Assembly (NCBI GenBank): GCA_031963445.1
Contig: JASSUH010000001.1
Coordinates: 2,170,001 to 2,234,000, forward strand
Source: JASSUD01 sp031963445
GTDB taxonomy: Bacteria; Pseudomonadota; Gammaproteobacteria; Burkholderiales; Burkholderiaceae
Length of the DNA stretch: 64,000 bases
Reading direction: 5' to 3'
The notes under the pieces were generated by a model, which had not been told where the DNA came from, did no database searches, and saw only the letters and a list, made by a program, of their open reading frames with translations. Below are positions 37,085-45,713 of this stretch, piece after piece. A program made the position numbers and the translations under genes. Each line of letters opens with the position of its first letter. Positions within the stretch are counted from its first letter, which is position 1.

Positions 37085-37162
37085 GACCTCCTTTTTTTCA
37101 TTGGGTACTAGTGTATTGGCAGCAAAGGTATGCCTTACCCTAGGAATTAGGCAGAGGTTTCC
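37041..37162. repeat. Family B element overlapping the waaL 3' end
   Basis: Arms GGGAACCTCTGCATAATTCC and GGAATTAGGCAGAGGTTTCC pair over about 25 bp. The core AGGATAATCAACTAAGACCT matches the core of the copy at 8902-8996. It contains the waaL stop codon. Confidence 0.85.
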
Positions 37163-37213
37163 TAACTCTGTAGAATCACAACCTGAAAAAATTCTACCAA
37201 GTGGAGCGAAATC

Positions 37214-37984
37214 TTGACCCGTGCCAGCCTAAGCCTGATTGTTGTTGCTCTAAACGAGGCACACGATATTCGTGATTGCATCGAGTCAGTGAAAGGATTA
37301 GCTGATGAAGTCATTGTTTTTGACAGCGGCAGCACAGATGGCACGCCAGAACTTTGTCGCAGCCTCGGCGCACGCGTATTTGAAACCGATTGGCCAGGCG
37401 ACGGCCCGCAAAAGAATCGTGCGTTAGATCAAGCCACGAGTGACTGGGTGCTTTGTCTTGATGCAGACGAGCGAGTCGGCCCTAAGTTACGTGCCGAAAT
37501 TGAGCATATTTTGACGCTCAACAATACTGATGCAGCTTATAAAACGCCACGCCGATCTAGCTTTTGTGGTCGTTTTATGAAGCATTCTGGCTGGTGGCCT
37601 GACTACATCACCCGTCTTTTTAGACGTGGCAGCGCGCGCTTTAGCAATCTACGCACCCATACCTCCTTAATCATTGAAGGAACCGTTGGCAAACTCAACG
37701 GGCCAGTGATTCATATGGCTCTTGCTGATTTACATGAAGCTCTGGACAAAACCAATGCTTATTCCAGCGCCGGTGCGCTGACGCTGTTTGAGCGCGGCAA
37801 ACAAGCTTCATTGCGTAAAGCCATTGGACATGGATTGTGGGCATTCATCCGCACTTATTTTATGCGTCTAGGTTTTTTAGATGGTAAAGAAGGACTGATG
37901 CTCGCCATCGCCAATGCGGAAGGCTCTTATTATCGTTATGCGAAGTTAATGCTTATGCATCGGCAAGCCAATAAACCAAAATAG
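37214..37984 (+). CDS. Family 2 glycosyltransferase, WaaE/KdtX-like
   Basis: Cytoplasmic-face glycosyltransferase for LPS core. GT-A motifs: SLIVVALNEAHDIRDCIESV, the nucleotide-binding VFDSGSTDGT (35-44) and the metal site LDADE (82-86). The C-terminal part (GKEGLMLAIANAEGSYYRYAK) is typical of WaaE/KdtX beta-1,4-glucosyltransferases. Length 256 is normal. The start is TTG at 37214 with GGAG 7 bases upstream; no ATG is available near the conserved N-terminus. It lies between waaL and dnaE, as in Burkholderia. Confidence 0.88.
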   Translation: MTRASLSLIVVALNEAHDIRDCIESVKGLADEVIVFDSGSTDGTPELCRSLGARVFETDWPGDGPQKNRALDQATSDWVLCLDADERVGPKLRAEIEHILTLNNTDAAYKTPRRSSFCGRFMKHSGWWPDYITRLFRRGSARFSNLRTHTSLIIEGTVGKLNGPVIHMALADLHEALDKTNAYSSAGALTLFERGKQASLRKAIGHGLWAFIRTYFMRLGFLDGKEGLMLAIANAEGSYYRYAKLMLMHRQANKPK

Positions 37985-37997
37985 ATAACGCATACTA

Positions 37998-38040
37998 AAA
38001 GGCTGTTCACGATCTTTCTAAAAGCTTGCTCTAGGTCTTT
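37998..38040. repeat. Family A end fragment at the dnaE stop
   Basis: GGCTGTTCACGATCTTTCTA is the outer arm of family A, adjoining the dnaE stop codon. The palindromic core is absent. Confidence 0.5.
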
Positions 38041-41000
38041 CAATAGCAAATTTCAACCACGCTATTCGCGTATTCATTTCTGAGCAAAGCCAATAGATCG
38101 TCAGATGGCCTTATCCGCCAACTGGCGCCCAGCATAAATTCACTCTCAGCGACTTCATTACGATAATAAATTTGTACTGGCAGTGTGTCCTGATCAAGAT
38201 TGCTTTGTGCTTGTTTATCATGACCCGGCTTTTGAGACATAGGAAGGTTAGCTGGTGGTGGATCAAGGTCAGTACTATTTTCATGACTTTGATATTGCTT
38301 TAGCAGCTTGCTAAGTTTCTGCGCATCTGTCTGGCCATAGAGCGACAAGCGCAAAGCGCGAGCAAAACGGCTACGAGCATTTTCTAAATTCATCACCATC
38401 GATGCTGATAGGCGTATGCCTCCTGAAAAGCTATCGTAGCGCGCATTTCCTTGCACAATCAAAAGCTCGTCTTCTTTAAGGAAATGTTTATAAGCTTCAT
38501 ATTGTTCATGAAAAATGCTGACTTCGCATTGGCTGCTTGTATCGTCGAGCAACACAATCAGGATCTTGCCACGCTGCGTCATTTGGGTACGCAGGCTGAC
38601 TATCACGCCAGCTACTAGCCTATCTCTGCCCTCTTTTAAGTCAGCCAACGACTGTTTAACAAAGCGGCGCACTTCTGTTTGGTATGCATTAAAAGGATGC
38701 CCTGATAAATAGAAACCGAGTGCGGTCTTTTCCTCTTGCAGCTTGCGCTTATCATCCCACGGCAACTCTTTAATACGCTCAGAAGCGTACGCTAACGCGT
38801 TGTCGCTTGCGCTATCATCTTCAAATAGGCCGCCTTGCAGCACATTCGCATTCGCTTGCTCAGCCGCCTCAATAATGAAAGGCAGGCTCGCTAATAATTG
38901 AGCGCGATGCGGGTCGATTGAATCAAATGCACCAGCGCGAATTAGTGCTTCCATCGCACGGCGATTGACGATACGGCGATCGATGCGGGTACAAAAATCG
39001 AGTTGATCAGTGAAAGGCTTTTCTTTGCGTGCACGCACGATCTCTTCAATCGCGTTCTGACCACTGCCCTTAATAGCACCTAAACCATAACGAATTTTTT
39101 TGGCCGGCTTACCATCAGTCTGCACCACGGGTTCAAAGTAATAGGCTGATTGATTGATATCCGGTGGTAAAACGATAAGATCATTAGCCAAGCAATCCTC
39201 AAACAGAATCTTGACCTTATCCGTATCATCCATCGCCAAGCTCATGTTGGCTGCCATAAAGGCTGCAGGATGATGCGCTTTTAACCAAGCCGTGTAATAA
39301 GCCAGTAACGCATAGGCAGCCGCGTGCGATTTATTAAAACCGTAGCCAGCAAATTTCTCCATCAAATCGAAAATTTCTTCTGCTTTCGCGCCACTCAATC
39401 CATTTTTTGCTGCGCCCTCGCGAAATAATTCACGATGCTTAGCCATCTCCTCTGCTTTTTTCTTACCCATCGCACGGCGCAGTAAGTCAGCGCCACCCAA
39501 CGAATAGCCGCCAATAATCTGCGCCATCTGCATTACCTGCTCTTGGTAGACCATAATTCCATAGGTCTCCTTGAGCACGGCTTCTACTCGTACATCAGGG
39601 TAATCGACTTTTTCACGCCCATGCTTACGTGCGCAAAAACTCGGAATCAGATCCATTGGACCAGGCCGGTATAGCGCTACCAACGCAATAATGTCTTCGA
39701 AGCGGTCTGGCTGAGCGTCTTTAAGCATGCCTTGCATGCCGCGACTTTCAAACTGGAATACCGCAACCGTATTGGCTTTTTTTAAGATCGTGAACGCTGC
39801 TGGGTCATTTAACGGTATTTGCTCTACTGACCAGTCGGCTTGCGCTGGGTTGAGCAGATGAATATAGCGCTGCGCCCAATTCAGAATGGTTAATGTGGTT
39901 AAGCCAAGAAAGTCAAACTTCAATAGGCCAATGGCTTCGACATCATCTTTATCGTATTGACTGATGATGCCGCCTTCGTCACTTTGCGTATACAACGGGC
40001 AAAAGTCAGTCAGCTTGCCCGGCGCAATCAATACGCCTCCTGCGTGCATCCCCACATTGCGTGAAAGGCCCTCGACGCGCTGCGCTAATGTCAGCAGTTG
40101 TTTGACTTCTTCTTCATTTTCAAAGCGCTCAGCGAGCAATGGCTCTTCTTTCAGCGCGTCGCTAATGGTGACGAGTTTGCCTGGCTTAAAAGGAATGAGC
40201 TTAGCGATACCATCGGTAAAGTTATAGCCTAAGTCAAGCACACGGCCTACGTCTCGCACTGCGGCTTTCGCTGCCATCGTGCCAAAGGTTGCAATTTGCG
40301 AGACCGCCTGCGCGCCATATTTACTTCTTACATATTGAATGACGCGATCGCGCCCGTGCTGACAGAAGTCAATATCAAAGTCCGGCATCGAGACGCGCTC
40401 TGGATTGAGAAAACGCTCGAACAGCAAGTTGTAATACAAAGGGTCTAGGTCAGTAATGCCAAGCACGAAAGCGACTAAAGAACCGGCTCCTGAACCTCGC
40501 CCTGGGCCAACTGGCACGCCATTATTTTTAGCCCAGTTAATAAAGTCAGCGACGATCAAGAAATAGCCAGGAAAGCCCATCTCAATGATCGTCTTACATT
40601 CAAACTCAAGGCGTTGATAGTAAGCTGGCCGTTGCCGCTCACGCTCAGCTGAATCAGCAAATAACTGCTCGAGCCGCGTTTCAAGCCCCGCTTTGGATTG
40701 TTCTAACAGATAAACATCCAACGACATCCCATCAGGCGTTGGGAACAATGGCAATTTAGCTTTGCCTAGCTCCAATGTGAGGTTACAACGTTTAGCAATT
40801 TCCACTGTATTCGCAAGCGCTGAAGGAATATCGGCAAATTTTTCAGCCATCTGCGCTTGCGTGAGAAAAAATTGCTCGGTGGTAAAGCGTTTCTGCCGGC
40901 GCGGGTTCGCCACAATATCGCCTTGAGAAATACACACGCGCACTTCGTGCGCAGCGAAATCATCCTCCGTCATAAATTGCACGGGATGCGTTGCCACCAC

Positions 41001-41588
41001 GGGTAATTGCAATTCGGCAGCGAGCTTTAACGCTTGCTGAATATAAGCCGCTTCACCTGGTTGTCCGGCACGCTGTAATTCAACGTAAAAAGCCCCTGGA
41101 AAAAGATGTGCCCAACGCTGCGCATGGCTTTGTGCAAGCGCTGGCTTACCAATCGTAAAGGCTTGCCCAATATCCCCCATCAAAGCACCAGACAAAGCTA
41201 GCAGCCCCGTTGAAAAGCCCTCTTCAAACCATTGCACATCAACTTCAGCTCGCCCTTTATGCTGATTCGTTAGCCAAGCTCTAGTTAATAGCTCGCATAA
41301 ATTAAGATAGCCCTCCCAATTACGCACCAACAATAGCAGGCGCGAGGGTTTATCACGATTGGACGGGTTACTGATCCATACATCGCAGCCAACTATTGGC
41401 TTTACACCGTGACAGCGAGCCTCTTGATAAAACTTTATCAAGCCAAAGGTATTACTCAAATCAGTTAATGCTAATGCACCCTGCCCATCTTGCGCGGCAG
41501 CTTGTACGACATCGTCAAGCCGAACCGTGCCATCGACAATTGAATACTCAGAATGCAAACGGAGATGAATAAAGCTAGGGTTGGGCAT
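38040..41588 (-). CDS. dnaE: DNA polymerase III subunit alpha
   Basis: Replicative polymerase catalytic subunit. Layout: N-terminal PHP domain (FIHLRLHSEYSIVDG), polymerase core with GPGRGSGAGSLVAF (361 on) and catalytic aspartates in PDFDIDF (402-408), helix-hairpin-helix region, then an OB fold (IVSLRTQMTQRGKILIVLLD) near 995. The 1182 residues match the family. A final segment with YYRNEVAESEFMLG-like features is normal for beta-proteobacteria. It is divergent from nothing close; the upstream gap holds a terminator of the helicase gene. Confidence 0.97.
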   Translation of the reverse strand: MPNPSFIHLRLHSEYSIVDGTVRLDDVVQAAAQDGQGALALTDLSNTFGLIKFYQEARCHGVKPIVGCDVWISNPSNRDKPSRLLLLVRNWEGYLNLCELLTRAWLTNQHKGRAEVDVQWFEEGFSTGLLALSGALMGDIGQAFTIGKPALAQSHAQRWAHLFPGAFYVELQRAGQPGEAAYIQQALKLAAELQLPVVATHPVQFMTEDDFAAHEVRVCISQGDIVANPRRQKRFTTEQFFLTQAQMAEKFADIPSALANTVEIAKRCNLTLELGKAKLPLFPTPDGMSLDVYLLEQSKAGLETRLEQLFADSAERERQRPAYYQRLEFECKTIIEMGFPGYFLIVADFINWAKNNGVPVGPGRGSGAGSLVAFVLGITDLDPLYYNLLFERFLNPERVSMPDFDIDFCQHGRDRVIQYVRSKYGAQAVSQIATFGTMAAKAAVRDVGRVLDLGYNFTDGIAKLIPFKPGKLVTISDALKEEPLLAERFENEEEVKQLLTLAQRVEGLSRNVGMHAGGVLIAPGKLTDFCPLYTQSDEGGIISQYDKDDVEAIGLLKFDFLGLTTLTILNWAQRYIHLLNPAQADWSVEQIPLNDPAAFTILKKANTVAVFQFESRGMQGMLKDAQPDRFEDIIALVALYRPGPMDLIPSFCARKHGREKVDYPDVRVEAVLKETYGIMVYQEQVMQMAQIIGGYSLGGADLLRRAMGKKKAEEMAKHRELFREGAAKNGLSGAKAEEIFDLMEKFAGYGFNKSHAAAYALLAYYTAWLKAHHPAAFMAANMSLAMDDTDKVKILFEDCLANDLIVLPPDINQSAYYFEPVVQTDGKPAKKIRYGLGAIKGSGQNAIEEIVRARKEKPFTDQLDFCTRIDRRIVNRRAMEALIRAGAFDSIDPHRAQLLASLPFIIEAAEQANANVLQGGLFEDDSASDNALAYASERIKELPWDDKRKLQEEKTALGFYLSGHPFNAYQTEVRRFVKQSLADLKEGRDRLVAGVIVSLRTQMTQRGKILIVLLDDTSSQCEVSIFHEQYEAYKHFLKEDELLIVQGNARYDSFSGGIRLSASMVMNLENARSRFARALRLSLYGQTDAQKLSKLLKQYQSHENSTDLDPPPANLPMSQKPGHDKQAQSNLDQDTLPVQIYYRNEVAESEFMLGASWRIRPSDDLLALLRNEYANSVVEICY

Positions 41589-41647
41589 AACAACGAAACG
41601 ATATTAGATATTGGATTAGCTGTTTATAAAGAGATTTTGTGCAAGCT

Positions 41648-41685
41648 GTTAAGAGCCTGCTCACGGTCTTTAAACAGGAAGATAT
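41648..41685. repeat. Family A end fragment
   Basis: GTTAAGAGCCTGCTCACGGT resembles the outer arm of family A copies (AGAGCCTGTTCACGATCTT). No core follows. Confidence 0.4.
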
Positions 41686-41700
41686 TAAAGATTTGAGCCT

Positions 41701-41731
41701 TTTGAAAAACCAGACACAGGTTTTTCAAAAA
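41701..41731. terminator. Terminator-like hairpin after the DEAD-box gene
   Basis: TTTTGAAAAACC (41701-41712) and GGTTTTTCAAAA (41720-41731) form a perfect 12-bp stem with a 7-base loop. It lies 28 bases past the stop of the helicase gene on the - strand. It is AT-rich, so termination strength is uncertain. Confidence 0.55.
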
Positions 41732-41758
41732 ATAGGCTGATACTTATTAAGCTGCTTA

Positions 41759-43198
41759 CTAGTCTCGACCAGGTCCACCGCCAAGCAATACAGCCAAAGG
41801 TCGTTTTCTAGTCGTTTTGAGCAGGCCACCCGCCCTCATTGGCTGATCAACTTGATGCCTGCTTTCAAGCGCATTAATAGGCGTTGCTGCAGTAGCAGAA
41901 GGTACGTAAGGTTTGGTAAAAAAATCATCCTCAGGCGGCGTCATGATGCGAGAGCGCTTTGCTGAAGAGTACGTCGCAGCGCGTGCTGTGTTAATCCGTG
42001 GTGTATTAATCCGAGGTGTGTTAATCACTAGCATTTCTTGCTCAAGTGTGGACTTGATCAATTTCTCAATGTCGGCCAGCTGTTTAGTCTCATTTGGGCT
42101 GCACAATGAAAGCGCTTCACCTGAGGCGCCGGCGCGACCGGTGCGACCAATCCGGTGAATATAGTCTTCCGCATTAAACGGTAAATCCAAATTAATCACA
42201 GCTGGCAATTCAGCAATATCTAACCCACGCGCAGCAACATCTGTTGCGACTAACACCCTGACTGCCTTGCTTTTGAACAATTCAAGCGCTTGCATCCGCT
42301 CAAGCTGGGTTTTATCGCCATGAATCGCCTGCGCTGACAAGCCCTCTTTCTCAAGTTGGCGCGTCAGCCGACTTGCGCCAATTTTGCTATTGCAAAATAC
42401 AATCACCTGTTGCAAATCGAATTTTTGAATTAACTGCCGCACCGCTATTGGCTTATCAGCCTCAGCCACTTTATAGACCCGCTGGCGTACATTCGTTGCA
42501 GCGGCGTTACGCTGAGCTATTTCAATTTTCACTGGGTCACGCAAATAGCTGTGCCCAAGCTTACTAATTTCATTGGAAAAAGTTGCCGAAAAAAGCAGCG
42601 TCTGCCGCGTGCTTGGCAAAATATCCATGATGCGTTGTAGCGCAGGCAGAAAGCCCATATCTAACATACGATCAGCTTCATCAAGCACCAGCATTTGTAC
42701 CTGGCCTAGCTGTGTATTTTTCTGTTCCAAATGGTCCAGTAAACGGCCTGGGGTAGCGATTAATATTTCGGCACCACGTCGTAGTTTTTCAGTCTGTGGT
42801 GCAATATCTACCCCGCCAAAAATCGCCACACTGCGTAACGACGTGTACTGCGCATAAGTGTGCAAATTGGCCGCGACTTGATCGGCTAACTCACGCGTTG
42901 GCGTAAGTACCAGTGCGCGTACTGGATGACGCGCAGGCGATACGCTTGTGTTCGCAAATGGCAGCAAACGCTGAATCATCGGTAAACAAAAGCTTGCTGT
43001 CTTACCCGTTCCCGTCTGCGCTGCGCCCAGCACATCTTTACCGGCTAATACCAAAGGGATTGTCTGCGCCTGAATCGGTGTAGGCACCGTATACCCTTGC
43101 TTTTCAATCGCTTGCAAAATTTCCGGATGCAAACCGAGGCTATTAAAACTAGGCACTGCTAGCGCTTCGCTTGCGTCATTGACAGAGGATTCGGACAT
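41759..43198 (-). CDS. DEAD-box ATP-dependent RNA helicase, RhlE-like
   Basis: RNA helicase remodelling ribosomal or messenger RNA. Motifs: Q motif (GYTVPTPIQAQTIPL), AQTGTGKT at 60-67, PTRELADQVA, VLDEADRMLDMGF, SAT, DVAARGLDI and HRIGRTGRAG. It is 479 residues with a basic low-complexity tail from about 385. The tail carries a small tandem repeat (INTPRINTPRINTARAAT). RhlE is the best match from the order of motifs and the tail; RhlE and related subgroups are hard to separate by eye. Confidence 0.92.
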   Translation of the reverse strand: MSESSVNDASEALAVPSFNSLGLHPEILQAIEKQGYTVPTPIQAQTIPLVLAGKDVLGAAQTGTGKTASFCLPMIQRLLPFANTSVSPARHPVRALVLTPTRELADQVAANLHTYAQYTSLRSVAIFGGVDIAPQTEKLRRGAEILIATPGRLLDHLEQKNTQLGQVQMLVLDEADRMLDMGFLPALQRIMDILPSTRQTLLFSATFSNEISKLGHSYLRDPVKIEIAQRNAAATNVRQRVYKVAEADKPIAVRQLIQKFDLQQVIVFCNSKIGASRLTRQLEKEGLSAQAIHGDKTQLERMQALELFKSKAVRVLVATDVAARGLDIAELPAVINLDLPFNAEDYIHRIGRTGRAGASGEALSLCSPNETKQLADIEKLIKSTLEQEMLVINTPRINTPRINTARAATYSSAKRSRIMTPPEDDFFTKPYVPSATAATPINALESRHQVDQPMRAGGLLKTTRKRPLAVLLGGGPGRD

Positions 43199-43477
43199 AG
43201 CGGCTTTTGCTCAAAAAAAATAAATAAAATGCTGAAATACAGTAACGACACTATCCCAAACGATGAGATAACTCGTTTCTTTTTCATAAAATAAATGCGG
43301 ATGATGGCGCACTTTAACAAAAAAATGACCCAACTGAATGTTTAAACCGTTTATTCCTCTTTAAGCCTTGCCCTGCATCCTGCTAAATAATTTCTAGAAA
43401 AAACACAAACTTAAAGCAAATCACCACAAATAAAAATTAGCCAAACGGACGATTACCCATAACCCCAAAGCGATTGC

Positions 43478-43483
43478 TATAAT
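43478..43483 (+). promoter_or_regulatory. -10 box for tRNA-Val
   Basis: TATAAT ends 11 bases before the tRNA. A matching -35 is weak. The 296-base gap between the helicase gene and the tRNA otherwise shows nothing. Confidence 0.5.
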
Positions 43484-43494
43484 CCGCCTTTCTT

Positions 43495-43569
43495 GGGTGA
43501 TTAGCTCAGTGGTAGAGCACTGCCTTCACACGGCAGGGGTCACTGGTTCAATCCCAGTATCACCCACCA
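43495..43569 (+). tRNA. tRNA-Val (CAC)
   Basis: The acceptor arms GGGTGAT/ATCACCC pair fully. The anticodon stem CTGCC/GGCAG encloses TTCACAC with anticodon CAC, and GGTTCAATCC is the T loop. CCA is encoded. It lies 32 bases before tmRNA and may be cotranscribed with it. Confidence 0.96.
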
Positions 43570-43601
43570 TCGTGATTTTATGAAATAATCACGAAACTGT
43601 T

Positions 43602-43988
43602 GGGGCCGACCTGGTTTCGACGTGGGTAGCGAAGCAATTCAGTGCATACCGAGGACCCGTCACCTCGTTAATCAATGGGAAAATATATAACTGCAAACGA
43701 AAACTCCTACGCAGTAGCCGCTTAATTGCGGCGCCCTCGCAGCAAGCTCTCTGATGGGCTTGGGTTTTAGGGTTTCCTCTCGCAAGGGAGGAAATTTTGA
43801 GCCAGCGGGGACACTTACATCAGATCGCCTCAGGTTGCGTTGCACAGCTTGAGGTTAAATTCAGCAACTCGTCATCCCAAAGCGTGTTCGTCCGCGTTGT
43901 GATGGTTAAATCAAAGGGCTGAACTAAGTATGTAGAGCTGGTTGTAGAGTGCTTGCGGACGCGGGTTCGATTCCCGCCGGTTCCACCA
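43602..43988 (+). ncRNA. ssrA: Transfer-messenger RNA (tmRNA)
   Basis: Rescues stalled ribosomes and tags the nascent peptide. The 5' end GGGGCCGACCTGGTTTCGAC and the 3' end GGGTTCGATTCCCGCCGGTT plus CCA form the tRNA-like half, with G-C/G-U acceptor pairs. The tag frame begins at GCA 43693 and reads ANENSYAVAA, then TAA (43723-43725). Pseudoknot-forming segments follow. The length of 387 bases is normal. The ending AVAA is slightly different from the usual ALAA. Confidence 0.97.
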
Positions 43989-44155
43989 ACAATTCTTTAA
44001 AATCAATAGGTTACGAAAAGCGATTTTCCCCTTTTTGGGGTGATTTGGGGCTGTTTGGGCAAAAGCTTTAATGGTCTATTAAGGTAGGAATGTTTAAACC
44101 AGCATGTATTAAAGTTTGTGATCGCAGTATGTAGCAAATGACAAAATGTCACATT

Positions 44156-44878
44156 CTAGACAGACCGATACGGTTCTGAAGATAGCATAACGGCCTGCTG
44201 CCAATTTTCATGCGTACAGTAACAGCACTGCATCAATGGCGCCTCCTTCGCTTCTTTTACATGGCCGCAATAGGCACAGACAAAGTAGCCACTTGCTGGC
44301 GTGGTAGTGCAGAATTCATCAGGAATATCCGGACAAATAGAAAGACCTGGTTTTGCTTTTCGGTACCAAATCAAGCTGAAGTCGCCTGATGGTTCAAAAT
44401 AAATTCGGCGTAATTCGCCTAAATGTTGAATACCCTGCGCACGTAATTCCGAAGTGACCATGCTACGCGGCAATTTAGAGGCTTTTAGCTTGTCCATAAG
44501 CAAGCGACCATCTTTTAGCAAAATACTTACCTCACCTTGAAACGCCGCTTCAATTTTTGCTTTTTTAAAACACAGCAGTAAAAAGCCTCGCTGGCAAGCA
44601 AATGCCATAACTAGCGCAACAATGGCAGGTATAAGGCCCTGTGCTGGAAGTTGGATGGGGCCGCCAATGGCTGCTCCTATGATAAAGAGCACCGCCATTT
44701 CTAAAATGCTGAGCTGCGCAGCAGTGCGTTTTCCCAAAAGCTGCATGAAAAAAACTAGGAAACAGTAAATTGCACCAGTACGGAAAATCACTTCTATAAG
44801 AAAACCCCACTGCGCATGCCCCATTAAAATGCGTTGCCAATCTAGCAATTGAATGTCTTGTGGTTGAATCCCCATCAT
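44156..44878 (-). CDS. DUF421 (YetF-like) membrane protein with zinc ribbon, copy 2
   Basis: 240 residues. Three hydrophobic segments lie in the first half (about 28-46, 55-75 and 80-98), followed by the cytoplasmic DUF421 domain (LKDGRLLMDKLKASKLPRSM, ELRRIYFEPSGDFSLIWY). A C-terminal pair of CxxC motifs (CAYCGH and CCYC) suggests a zinc ribbon. Family function is unknown, apart from roles of YetF-type proteins in spores of Bacillus. It is a tandem paralog of the next gene, 8 bases apart. Confidence 0.85.
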   Translation of the reverse strand: MMGIQPQDIQLLDWQRILMGHAQWGFLIEVIFRTGAIYCFLVFFMQLLGKRTAAQLSILEMAVLFIIGAAIGGPIQLPAQGLIPAIVALVMAFACQRGFLLLCFKKAKIEAAFQGEVSILLKDGRLLMDKLKASKLPRSMVTSELRAQGIQHLGELRRIYFEPSGDFSLIWYRKAKPGLSICPDIPDEFCTTTPASGYFVCAYCGHVKEAKEAPLMQCCYCTHENWQQAVMLSSEPYRSV

Positions 44879-44886
44879 CTTTATTC

Positions 44887-45582
44887 CTATCTCAGCTCAA
44901 GCACGGCTTTCGTCCATGCGTGTGAGCCGCAGCTCTTGCATTTTTCTGCTGGAAGAAGTGGCGATTCTTTAACGTCTCCACAGTTCATGCAGGCAAAATG
45001 ACTATCTACTGCTGCTTCATCGTGTAATTCCTTATCGATAGGAGGGAGGATAGATAGCCCTGGTTTGGGATGATTAGCCGCAATAATCGAAAAATTGCCC
45101 GAAGGTTCTAAATATAATCGGCTAATTTGGCTTAAATGCTGGAATTTTCGCCCGCGCAAAATTTCAAATATTTTCTTTTTTGAGATGAGAGCCGTTTTCA
45201 TATTGTCAGCAAGAAGCTGACCATTTTTTATTAATATCAGCACTTTGCCAGTCACCGCCATCTCAACAACCTTATTTTTTCTTCTCCATTTCGACAATAT
45301 ATGATGCAGCGCCAATACGGTGATTAAAGATATGAAAGGCGGCAACATGCCATTGTCAGGCGCAGTCAAAACCACGCCAACCGCACTTGACAAAGTGATC
45401 ACGGCGGACATTTCAAATAGCGTGTATTGAGCAGCGACATGCTTACCTAGCAGACGCATCACTAGCATCAGCATCACATAAGTAGCACCGGCACGCACCA
45501 ACACCTCTAGCAAAAAATACCAAGGAGTATTACCCAATAAGATGCGATGCCAGTCGCTCATAAGGAAAATTTTCGGCTCCAT
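44887..45582 (-). CDS. DUF421 (YetF-like) membrane protein with zinc ribbon, copy 1
   Basis: 231 residues with the same plan as its neighbour: membrane half (VLVRAGATYVMLMLVMRLLG), DUF421 domain (LIKNGQLLADNMKTALIS, RLYLEPSGNFSIIA) and C-terminal CxxC motifs (CMNCGD, CKSCG). The pair PKPGLSILP / KPGLSICP confirms homology. It is the first gene of the pair. The zinc-ribbon ends are an addition that I do not associate with ordinary YetF. Confidence 0.85.
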   Translation of the reverse strand: MEPKIFLMSDWHRILLGNTPWYFLLEVLVRAGATYVMLMLVMRLLGKHVAAQYTLFEMSAVITLSSAVGVVLTAPDNGMLPPFISLITVLALHHILSKWRRKNKVVEMAVTGKVLILIKNGQLLADNMKTALISKKKIFEILRGRKFQHLSQISRLYLEPSGNFSIIAANHPKPGLSILPPIDKELHDEAAVDSHFACMNCGDVKESPLLPAEKCKSCGSHAWTKAVLELR

Positions 45583-45713
45583 TGCTATATGGTCCTTTCC
45601 TTTTTATTAATCTATTTTTTTTAATGCACTACAGCAGTAACAGTAGTCTTGCATTAGCGCGCAGTCATTTCTAATCGAGCCAGCTACGCTAGAGTTTGTA
45701 CTGAAGTTGTAAG

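Noticed and set aside
43199..43494. Possible extra tRNA or small RNA before tRNA-Val
   Set aside because: No cloverleaf or hairpin beyond the promoter; nothing to support a gene.
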